Shown piece after piece: positions 57,802 through 63,534 of a DNA stretch of 63,534 bases. Source of the stretch: a virus; IMG/VR virus record IMGVR_UViG_3300033142_001028, positions 1 to 63,534 of that record, one strand, 5' to 3'. The notes under the pieces were generated by a model. It searched no databases and was not told the DNA's origin. It saw only the letters and a program-made list of their open reading frames with translations. How positions within the stretch are numbered: position 1 is the first letter of the stretch; each line of letters begins with the position of its first letter. The translations under genes and the position numbers were made by a program.

Positions 57802-58005
57802 ATGAATTTCTTAGACGCTAAGGAACTACAGAAACATGCGATGAAGGCCAAGTATGGCTGGCGTAGGTTCTTTATTCCTACACCCAGGTCCATTAAGAAC
57901 GATGCATTTAATACTGCCTTTCGCATCAGAAATAATGGTGGTCGGCCAGAAGAACAAACTTCGGCACGACTAGACTTTGTACGTAAGTATCCGATAAAGG
58001 ATTAG
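57802..58005 (+). CDS. Small basic unknown protein
   Basis: A 67-residue protein rich in Arg, Lys and aromatic residues (YGWRRFFIPTPRSIKND, later TAFRIRNNGG). It begins immediately after the lipoprotein stop. Nucleic-acid binding is possible from the charge; no family is recognised. Confidence 0.45.
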   Translation: MNFLDAKELQKHAMKAKYGWRRFFIPTPRSIKNDAFNTAFRIRNNGGRPEEQTSARLDFVRKYPIKD

Positions 58006-58006
58006 A

Positions 58007-58318
58007 ATGAGTTTTTGCTCACATTGCGGATCGAAGAACGCACCTGTAACACCATCTGCTAACAAAGGATATACGATGTATGTTGCAGAGGAAGGTGAAT
58101 CTTGTACAGAATGTTACGATCCTGATATTGAAATGTTAATGTGCGATGATTGTAACGGAATAACTTACAAAAGCATCAGCATCACTCCGCCACCGATGTC
58201 CAATCCCAAAACAACTAAGATTCTGGGTGGCATAGGCTCGCGGAAGGTGTTGTGGCTTATTGGTGGCGAGTGGGTCGAGAAAGGCTGGCTCTTGCCGCAG
58301 GTAGGTTCAGATGTTTAA
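58007..58318 (+). CDS. Zinc-ribbon unknown protein
   Basis: A 103-residue protein with CSHCGSK, CTECYD and CDDCNG, three Cys pairs that can bind one or two zinc ions in residues 4-50. The C-terminal half has a beta-type end (KVLWLIGGEWVEKGWLLP). No family is recognised. Confidence 0.5.
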   Translation: MSFCSHCGSKNAPVTPSANKGYTMYVAEEGESCTECYDPDIEMLMCDDCNGITYKSISITPPPMSNPKTTKILGGIGSRKVLWLIGGEWVEKGWLLPQVGSDV

Positions 58319-58649
58319 ATGGAACACAGACAAGATTAGTTCAGATTTGCTAGACATTCCTAATGTCGAAGCGGTCATTGAACACGACCCTGGCGGGGAT
58401 GTAGACACTAGCAACCTTCTCGCTAAAGTAACTGGCGCAGACGAATACATTTATGTGTGCGGGTTTAGTGTTGACAATGTTATCACTGATCCTAGAGACA
58501 CTGACATTGAAATGGTCGAAATTACAGATCAAAGCGGTGACGGGTTACAAAGCATCGACTTTGAGGTCGCGCGGGCGTATATAGCCGTACGTCAATATTT
58601 CGTAGGGCAGAATGTAGAAGTCGTTAACAGACTAAAGGATTATTTCTAA
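58311..58649 (+). CDS. Acidic unknown protein
   Basis: A 112-residue, strongly acidic protein with a beta-type core (NLLAKVTGADEYIYVCGFSVDNV) and a C-terminal helix. No known domain. It overlaps the previous gene by eight bases and the next by one. Confidence 0.5.
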   Translation: MFKWNTDKISSDLLDIPNVEAVIEHDPGGDVDTSNLLAKVTGADEYIYVCGFSVDNVITDPRDTDIEMVEITDQSGDGLQSIDFEVARAYIAVRQYFVGQNVEVVNRLKDYF

Positions 58650-58753
58650 TGAATGATACAATAGTATTACTTATCATGTTCTCGCCAGTCTTTAGCATGT
58701 GCATATATAATGCGATCACCATGTGTGAAGCATTGAAGACAAAGGAAAGTTGA
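58649..58753 (+). CDS. Tiny single-span membrane protein
   Basis: A 34-residue frame: MNDTIVLLIMFSPVFSMCIY, then a short polar end. It starts at a TAATG overlap and is followed by the ribosome binding site and start of the next gene. One membrane span is likely. Confidence 0.4.
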   Translation: MNDTIVLLIMFSPVFSMCIYNAITMCEALKTKES

Positions 58754-58754
58754 T

Positions 58755-59033
58755 ATGACTTGTAAATGTGGAAGTACACGCATCGCAGGAGTGGGTGCAA
58801 AATGTTCTGATTTATGTTATACTACATTACCTGGCCGTAAAGATATTGACGGTTATGTGGTAAATGGGCTTGGCATCGGCGGTGGCGACTATGTAGAATT
58901 CGACTACTGCCTCGACTGTGGGCAACTACAGGGAACGTTTCCAATCACTGAGAAGTCGATCAGCGAAGCGTTGGATGACGCAGGTCTCTCCGAAAGAGAA
59001 TACGACGAAGACGGATTTGAGGTACGAACATGA
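58755..59033 (+). CDS. Zinc-ribbon small protein
   Basis: A 92-residue protein beginning MTCKCGSTRIAGVGAKCSDLC, with YCLDCGQLQG in the middle: two Cys pairs in the layout of a conserved phage zinc-ribbon family. The C-terminus is acidic. AAGGAAAG lies just upstream of the start. Confidence 0.55.
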   Translation: MTCKCGSTRIAGVGAKCSDLCYTTLPGRKDIDGYVVNGLGIGGGDYVEFDYCLDCGQLQGTFPITEKSISEALDDAGLSEREYDEDGFEVRT

Positions 59034-59278
59034 ATATTACAATAGAATCAATTATGAATGCATGGTTGCCGATTTCGGTATTCTACTTTGTATATTTTAT
59101 ACTTTGCCCGATGTTAGCTATGTCTGGTAATCGCTGGATAAACAAAGCAACTGGTGCTGAAAAACGCAAGCGATATTGGCAGGGCGTTCGTTGGGCATCA
59201 GGCATGTTTCATATTGCAGCAGTACTTGCGGGGTTACTGTTGTGGGTTTTACATCCTTACATGTTTCCCGCACAATAA
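59030..59278 (+). CDS. Membrane protein with two spans
   Basis: An 82-residue protein with hydrophobic segments at about 10-32 (AWLPISVFYFVYFILCPML) and 56-76 (ASGMFHIAAVLAGLLLWVL), separated by a basic loop (EKRKRYWQGVRW). No family is recognised. ATGA coupling with the previous gene. Confidence 0.5.
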   Translation: MNITIESIMNAWLPISVFYFVYFILCPMLAMSGNRWINKATGAEKRKRYWQGVRWASGMFHIAAVLAGLLLWVLHPYMFPAQ

Positions 59279-59302
59279 ATTAACTGGAGGAAATACAGAT
59301 TA

Positions 59303-59644
59303 ATGCAGTATTTTAAATGGCAAGAAGGTCGGCAGAAAAGTGGCTACGATAAGATGCTCCTTATTCAAAATACCTTCCTTCTTCCATTTGATTGCTACAT
59401 TATTCGCTATCGTGAAGGTTCAGAGATTGATACGCACACTGATCCTGTAGAAGGAAAAGAACATCACAGAATCAACATTGTATTAAAAAATGCGGAGTAT
59501 GGCGGGCACTTCTGGTGCAACGACGAAGAATCCTTAAACATATTTAATCGCATTATTTATTTTCGACCAGACAAATTTGAACACTCAGTTTCAAAAATAC
59601 TATTTGGAACTCGGTATGTACTAAGTATAGGATGGGTTAAGTGA
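59303..59644 (+). CDS. Minimal 2OG-Fe(II) oxygenase
   Basis: A 113-residue protein with the full facial triad of the family: His45 and Asp47 in THTDP, His94 in EHSVSK, and Arg104 in GTRYVLSIGW for 2-oxoglutarate. IIRYREGSEI before and GGHFW between are as in prolyl-hydroxylase-like phage proteins. Such short versions are common in marine phages; substrate unknown. GGAGG precedes the start by about 12 bases. Confidence 0.8.
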   Translation: MQYFKWQEGRQKSGYDKMLLIQNTFLLPFDCYIIRYREGSEIDTHTDPVEGKEHHRINIVLKNAEYGGHFWCNDEESLNIFNRIIYFRPDKFEHSVSKILFGTRYVLSIGWVK

Positions 59645-60024
59645 GCGCAATAACAGAGCCGAATAGCAAAGAGCAATTCCTCAAACTTTTAAGTGGTAAG
59701 GAAATTGCGAGAGACAAATTCGGAACAGTAATCAATATTGATGATATTGTTGTGTTTGGCTCAGGTGTGAAAAGCGGTCCAGATTTGAATTACGGGCTCG
59801 TAACTAAAATAAATTACAATAATATAGATGAGAAGACTGGCGAAGAAAAAGTATCTACTGTTGGTGTGCGAAAATGTCAAAAAAGCTGGGGTGCTAATGG
59901 CGTTTATAAACTGAACCTACATAGAGTTTCGATTAAGCGATGGGAGAATACTTGGGTCATTACTGAGTTTACACCGCAAGAAGTTAAAGATGCTATCAAA
60001 GCAGGAAACAACATAAAGAAATGA
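59641..60024 (+). CDS. FGTP tandem family, copy 1, with N-terminal F-x3-L-x-G motif
   Basis: A 127-residue protein starting at GTG 59641, overlapping the oxygenase stop. KEQFLKLLSGKEIARDKFGTVI near the start combines the recurrent motif with the family signature (A-x-D-x-F-G/D-T). A beta-barrel-like body follows (DIVVFGSGVKSGPDLNYGLV). The four members at 59641, 60185, 60567 and 60947 lie in tandem. Confidence 0.6.
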   Translation: MSAITEPNSKEQFLKLLSGKEIARDKFGTVINIDDIVVFGSGVKSGPDLNYGLVTKINYNNIDEKTGEEKVSTVGVRKCQKSWGANGVYKLNLHRVSIKRWENTWVITEFTPQEVKDAIKAGNNIKK

Positions 60025-60188
60025 TTATAGCAACACTAGAAATGTGGCAGGATGGACAAGATGAACCTGTTAAGGAATTCGATAAAGAGTTTCCGAGCAT
60101 GGCACATATGCATCAATGGTTGAATATTCAAGCGCAACATCCATTTATGTGGCTCATATTAATAGGTACGACGGAGATAAATGAATGA
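60021..60188 (+). CDS. 55-residue unknown protein
   Basis: A short frame starting as ATGA on the previous stop and ending over the next start. The sequence starts MIIATLEMWQDGQDEPVKEF and has a hydrophobic segment near the end (PFMWLILIGT). It is inserted between two tandem paralogues. No family is recognised. Confidence 0.45.
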   Translation: MIIATLEMWQDGQDEPVKEFDKEFPSMAHMHQWLNIQAQHPFMWLILIGTTEINE

Positions 60189-60586
60189 TAATGGAAGCAA
60201 CGGAAGCTGATCGCAAACGGATTGAATTCGTAAGTAAACTCAAAGACAAACCGTATGCGTGTGACATATTTAATAGAGCAATACAACCTGGGGACATTCT
60301 AATCTTTGGTACTGGAACGCAGAGTGCAGCAGGATTGAACTTCGGACTTGTCGAAAAATTCAATTACAAAACTGCAACTCAATATACTTACACTCATAAA
60401 ACTGGTGAAGATTATGTTTCGTCAGTAACAGTCAAAGTTGCAACTGTACGAAACGACATCATACGATTGCAGAATCGACGCGGGCTTGCATCATTTAGAG
60501 AAGCCTGCATTCTAGACAATCCGCCAGAAAATATTATGGATGTATTTGTTGAGTGGGAGGAAAGCAATGTCAAGCGCAAAAGATAA
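60185..60586 (+). CDS. FGTP tandem family, copy 2, with N-terminal F-x3-L motif
   Basis: A 133-residue member: RIEFVSKLKDKPYACDIFNR at the start, then GDILIFGTGTQSAAGLNFGLV and a barrel-like body resembling copy 1 closely (GSGVKSGPDLNYGLV there). The motif has Asp at the Gly position. The last part (PPENIMDVFVEWEE) matches the family end P-x-E-x-x-D-x-F. Confidence 0.6.
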   Translation: MIMEATEADRKRIEFVSKLKDKPYACDIFNRAIQPGDILIFGTGTQSAAGLNFGLVEKFNYKTATQYTYTHKTGEDYVSSVTVKVATVRNDIIRLQNRRGLASFREACILDNPPENIMDVFVEWEESNVKRKR

Positions 60587-60947
60587 ACAAGTATTCACTG
60601 AATCGCTCAAAGGTCTTAAGACAGCTAGAGACCGCTTCGGAACGCCAATCGCTGCTGGCGAAATCATTGCGTATGCTACTGTTCAGTGGAAAAGCCCGAT
60701 AATGAAAGTCGCAAAAATTATAGAAGTAAAACGCAAAGAAGGAACTAAGATGGTGAATCAGGGTGGTAAATGGGTTTCAACTCCTGACCAAAAAGTTACT
60801 TTGCGTGTTCAGGGTGCGATGAAATCATCTTGGGATGAAGACGGAAAATGGGAATTACAGAATGCGTCTACACTAAAGAAAATAGAAAACGTGATTATAC
60901 TCACTGATCCTGTCCAAGAAGTTGTAGACTTGTTTAAAGATATTTAA
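60567..60947 (+). CDS. FGTP tandem family, copy 3, with N-terminal F-x3-L-x-G motif
   Basis: A 126-residue member starting at 60567 (GGGAGG upstream). DKQVFTESLKGLKTARDRFGTP at the N-terminus is the clearest combination of motif and signature. The end is VIILTDPVQEVVDLFKDI. Copies 3 and 4 share this end, copies 1 and 2 share the middle. Confidence 0.6.
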   Translation: MSSAKDKQVFTESLKGLKTARDRFGTPIAAGEIIAYATVQWKSPIMKVAKIIEVKRKEGTKMVNQGGKWVSTPDQKVTLRVQGAMKSSWDEDGKWELQNASTLKKIENVIILTDPVQEVVDLFKDI

Positions 60948-61312
60948 TGGCTGATGATAAAGATAAACGAGTATTTAAAGATAAGCTTTCGGGCAAAACG
61001 ATTGCTTACGATGTCTTTGATACGCCAATGTTTGAAGGCGAATTTCTATTACATGCTGCAGGTGGCACAAGCCCTGAAATGCGTGTGTTAAAGATCCTCG
61101 AAGTGCGTAATGCACAAGCGTATCGCGGCGGCTACGGAAATCGTAAGAGAGAAAAATTTATTCAAGTCTCATTGAAAGTACGGAGAGCTACGCGATGGGG
61201 TCGTGGAGATTGGGTTTTACAGGATCGTCAGTCTTATATTAAATCATTAGAAAATTGTATTGTATTAACTAATCCAAAACCAGAACTTATAGAATTGTTT
61301 AAAGACGTTTGA
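60947..61312 (+). CDS. FGTP tandem family, copy 4, with N-terminal F-x3-L-x-G motif
   Basis: A 121-residue member: DKRVFKDKLSGKTIAYDVFDTP, a barrel-like body with a basic insertion (YGNRKREKF), and the end CIVLTNPKPELIELFKDV. It is coupled by one-base overlaps to both neighbours. Confidence 0.6.
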   Translation: MADDKDKRVFKDKLSGKTIAYDVFDTPMFEGEFLLHAAGGTSPEMRVLKILEVRNAQAYRGGYGNRKREKFIQVSLKVRRATRWGRGDWVLQDRQSYIKSLENCIVLTNPKPELIELFKDV

Positions 61313-61707
61313 TGGAATCTTCTAATAAATCTATAGAATACGTCTTAGATGCGCTTTGTAACTATTATTATATTTACGGAGAGAATAGATCAAGATTTAT
61401 GAGTGGCTGGGTGAGTGAAATACGTACAGCAGTTTATGTTGATAGCGTAAACTTTGACAAAGCAGATACGCCCATACACATGTTTGATGGTTTGCATGAT
61501 AAAGAAATAAGTGGAACTTACTTTTTTATGAGGCAAGCACTTAACGAAATGTGTCGCGACATAGAAGAAATGGGTGAATTTCCGATTACTGATGAAAAAT
61601 ATTTAACAGATCAATGTTGCAAATATTTTGAAGCAGCATGGAAATTTAAAGAACGAGAAAATTTTAAGAGGAAACTAGCTGGTCAAAGAGTTATTCACGA
61701 CTGGTGA
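61312..61707 (+). CDS. Unknown protein with F-x3-L-x-G tail
   Basis: A 131-residue acidic helical protein. The start overlaps the previous stop as TGATG. The C-terminus reads KERENFKRKLAGQRVIHDW; A-G-x-R/K-x-I-x-H/A-D recalls the motif-plus-signature of the four preceding proteins, here at the opposite end. Function unknown. Confidence 0.55.
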   Translation: MESSNKSIEYVLDALCNYYYIYGENRSRFMSGWVSEIRTAVYVDSVNFDKADTPIHMFDGLHDKEISGTYFFMRQALNEMCRDIEEMGEFPITDEKYLTDQCCKYFEAAWKFKERENFKRKLAGQRVIHDW

Positions 61708-61734
61708 AGTAGTCTAGACTGTTAGCGGCGAGTA

Positions 61735-61772
61735 TGAATCACCTTACTGCTAGCTAATCAATTAGTGATTCA
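61735..61772 (+). promoter_or_regulatory. Leader hairpins before the SPFH gene
   Basis: TGAATCAC (61735-61742) can pair perfectly with GTGATTCA (61765-61772), whose last base is the first of the AGGAG ribosome binding site. A competing hairpin is possible between TTAGC (61722-61726) and GCTAA (61753-61757) with AGTA/TACT inside. The two structures exclude each other, so the leader may control translation of the next gene. No promoter is obvious here. Confidence 0.45.
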
Positions 61773-61786
61773 GGAGAAGTAAAAAA

Positions 61787-63295
61787 ATGGATAGTATAAT
61801 GTCAGGGTTTAGCTTGGTACCGAGCTTTGGCGGACAGATCGCGATTGGGATAGGTGTATTTCTATTCCTCGTTGTCTTTGTCGCCAAACTGTATCGAGTG
61901 GTAGTAAGGCCGAACGAGGTGCATGTTGTACAGAATCGCAACTCGACGGTAATGTATGGTAAGACACCCGAGCCTGTTGAAGACGCTAATGGCGATTTAA
62001 TTGAAAGCACAGATCACATCGTCAGCAACAGTTATTACGCATGGCCTACTTGGTGGCCGCGTATTGGTGTAACAGTTAGAATTTTGTCACTGGCTATTTT
62101 CGACCAAAAGCTAACTGATTACGAAGCATACGATATTGGTAAGGTTCCGTTTATGGTTGACGTAGTAGCGTTCTTCCGTATCTTTGATCCATCTATTGCT
62201 GCGAAGCGCACGACTGATCTACATGAGTTGCGTTGCCAGCTAGAATCAATCTTGCAAGGTGCTACACGTAACATTCTTGCTAAGAACGAGATTGAAGAAA
62301 TCATGCAGGAGCGTAACACGTATGGTCAATTGTTTACGACTGAGACCGAAGATCAACTACGGGCTTGGGGCGTAAGTAATGTTAAGAATATCGAGCTTAT
62401 GGATATTCGTGACGGTAAGGACTCTAGGGTTGTTACAGACATCATGGCTAAGAAAGAATCTTTGATTGATCGTGAGTCGCGTGTTGTTCGTGCTGATAAC
62501 AAAAAGAAAGCCGAGACAGCGGAAATTGAGGCAGGACAGGTTATTGCTGTTCGCGCTCAAGAAGCTGAACAGTTAGTTGGTGAGCGTACTGCTGAGAAAG
62601 ACAAGCAGGTTGGTATCGCTAACGAAATGGCGAATCAGGAAATTCAAGAGCAAGCTAAGACTACTGCTGAGAAAATTATGGCAGTTCAGTTGGTCGAGAA
62701 TGTTCGTGCTGCTGAGATTAACCGCGAAGTACAAGTAGTTGCGGCAGATCAGGACAAGCAGACGTTTGTTATTCGTGCAGACGGTGAGAAGCAGCAGAAG
62801 ATTATTACTGCCGAAGCTGAGAAAGCTGAGACAGTACTTGTTGCTGAAGGTATCTTGGTACAGCAGTTGAAAGACGCTGAAGGTATTCTCGCAGTCGGTA
62901 CTTCTGAGGCAGAAGCAAAACGCTTGTTTGAAATGGCTCGCGTTACACCTGAGCTAGAAATGGCTCGCGAAATTGGCGAAAACGAAGGTTATCAGGGTTA
63001 CTTGGTTAGCATTCGTGGAGTCGAGAAAGACGAGACAGTTGGCGTTGAGCAAGCTAAGGCATTGCAGGATGCTGGCATCAAGGTTATTGCTAACACAGGA
63101 AATGTCGCTAGCGGCATTGACAGTGTGATGGATCTTTTCTCCGCAGCAGGCGGAACAGAAATCGCAGCAATGGCTGAGGCGCTTAGTCAGACTGACGCTG
63201 GAGCAGCACTGTTGAGTCGTTTGGGTATTAATACCGGGACTGAAAAGACAACGACAGCAAAGCCACGCAAAGTAACAGCGGCTAAAAAGTCGTAG
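61787..63295 (+). CDS. SPFH (flotillin/stomatin-like) membrane protein
   Basis: A 502-residue protein. One N-terminal membrane segment (about 18-35, IAIGIGVFLFLVVFVAKL) is followed by an SPFH/band-7 domain (about 40-215, with DVVAFFRIFDPS and ALAKNEI-type helix NILAKNEIEEI) and a long Ala/Glu-rich coiled coil (215-400), then a flexible Lys/Thr end. Flotillins form membrane rings and platforms. In a phage it may organise or protect the host membrane. Codon use resembles the MoxR, VWA and RtcB genes. Confidence 0.88.
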   Translation: MDSIMSGFSLVPSFGGQIAIGIGVFLFLVVFVAKLYRVVVRPNEVHVVQNRNSTVMYGKTPEPVEDANGDLIESTDHIVSNSYYAWPTWWPRIGVTVRILSLAIFDQKLTDYEAYDIGKVPFMVDVVAFFRIFDPSIAAKRTTDLHELRCQLESILQGATRNILAKNEIEEIMQERNTYGQLFTTETEDQLRAWGVSNVKNIELMDIRDGKDSRVVTDIMAKKESLIDRESRVVRADNKKKAETAEIEAGQVIAVRAQEAEQLVGERTAEKDKQVGIANEMANQEIQEQAKTTAEKIMAVQLVENVRAAEINREVQVVAADQDKQTFVIRADGEKQQKIITAEAEKAETVLVAEGILVQQLKDAEGILAVGTSEAEAKRLFEMARVTPELEMAREIGENEGYQGYLVSIRGVEKDETVGVEQAKALQDAGIKVIANTGNVASGIDSVMDLFSAAGGTEIAAMAEALSQTDAGAALLSRLGINTGTEKTTTAKPRKVTAAKKS

Positions 63296-63304
63296 AGCAA
63301 ATGG

Positions 63305-63329
63305 TGAGTGGGGCGTTAAGCCCCACTCA
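63305..63329 (+). terminator. Strong hairpin after the SPFH gene, probable terminator
   Basis: TGAGTGGGGC (63305-63314) pairs perfectly with GCCCCACTCA (63320-63329) around a five-base loop. The following sequence is only weakly T-rich (ACTTTAAAT), so termination may be partial. Confidence 0.7.
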
Positions 63330-63336
63330 ACTTTAA

Positions 63337-63534
63337 ATGTATACAGTAACACCAGACAATGACGTATTAAAAATTCGCCTAATCAAACCTGGGCGCAATT
63401 CGAACCGAGTGCAAGTATGCACTGTATCATCGCCTGAGGATGAAACACGATCTCTTTGGGGTCAGATAAATTATGAATTACATATGTCTGAAATTTTCAC
63501 AAACCGTGAAGATGCAGAGAAACAAGCATTCATA
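63337..63534 (+). CDS. Start of an unknown small protein (partial at window end)
   Basis: An open frame from ATG 63337 to the window end, 66 codons. It starts MYTVTPDNDVLKIRLIKPG and the last residues visible are EDAEKQAFI, which is the beginning of the recurrent K-x-x-F pattern seen at the end of many small genes here. The stop lies outside the window. Confidence 0.5.
   Translation, partial: MYTVTPDNDVLKIRLIKPGRNSNRVQVCTVSSPEDETRSLWGQINYELHMSEIFTNREDAEKQAFI

Noticed and set aside
1-63534. tRNA genes, CRISPR arrays and insertion sequences
   Set aside because: I searched by eye for cloverleaf-like sequences, regularly spaced repeats and transposase motifs and saw none; short tRNA-like genes could be missed without a covariance search.

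Overview
The window is a contiguous stretch of a large, AT-rich, T4-like tailed phage (myovirus type) genome. The evidence is a T4-type replication set (gp44-like clamp loader, family B DNA polymerase, gp45-like clamp, T4 RNase H-type 5' exonuclease), a PhoH protein, tail-fibre-like genes, very tight gene packing (ATGA and TAATG overlaps) and a recurrent late-promoter-like box, GATAAATA(C), close to the T4 late box TATAAATA. Lipoproteins, a possible spanin pair and an exported HtrA-like protease point to a Gram-negative host. The mix of genes (DnaE-like palm fragment, 2OG-Fe(II) oxygenase, 7-deazaguanine enzymes, PhoH) resembles marine T4-like phages; host and species cannot be named. No tRNA, CRISPR array or insertion sequence was recognised. 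Almost everything is on the plus strand; only 12374-13874 (sulfotransferase and phoH) is on the minus strand.

Layout. 1-5319: small genes, one lipoprotein, a late structural gene, an HNH endonuclease, a block of conserved phage proteins including a DnaE-like fragment, and a GroES-like protein. 5377-12396: clamp loader, uracil-DNA glycosylase, an AAA+ ATPase with a probable -1 frameshift, a HAD phosphatase, GMP reductase and small motif-bearing proteins. 12374-13874 (minus): sulfotransferase and phoH. 14042-20306: virion-type proteins, an HNH endonuclease, a possible spanin pair, a DnaJ/CbpA co-chaperone and a ClpA-type unfoldase ending at a strong terminator. 20375-29372: late structural region with RMF-like proteins, tail fibres, a holin-like protein and a nucleotidyltransferase. 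29377-34624: HNH endonuclease, DsbA-like protein, DNA polymerase, sliding clamp and NADAR protein. 34628-49235: a long run of small overlapping early-type genes holding a DpdA/TGT-like enzyme, peptide deformylase, a QueD-like protein, glycosyltransferase, QueE and RNase H. 49234-52090: late-type genes, HtrA-like protease, glutaredoxin, homing endonuclease. 52147-63534: units driven by strong sigma70-like promoters with terminators, holding a MoxR ATPase plus VWA/HExxH protein, RtcB, a minimal 2OG oxygenase, four tandem paralogues and an SPFH/flotillin-like protein.

How it works together. Eight sigma70-like promoters, all with a 17-bp spacer, precede replication and accessory genes, while GATAAATA boxes sit 19-31 bases before virion-type genes: an early/late programme like that of T4. 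DpdA-like, QueE and QueD-like proteins suggest 7-deazaguanine chemistry on DNA or tRNA. ClpA and DnaJ, MoxR and VWA, RtcB, peptide deformylase and the SPFH protein suggest remodelling of host protein, RNA and membrane homeostasis.

The most unusual signal is a short motif, acidic/basic-x-F-x-x-x-L-x-G, shared by about 25 otherwise unrelated small proteins, usually at the extreme C-terminus and sometimes at the N-terminus. It looks like a shared docking or targeting peptide. Other strong leads are a canonical A AAA AAG frameshift site in the AAA+ gene and a small protein that carries a segment of the major capsid protein.
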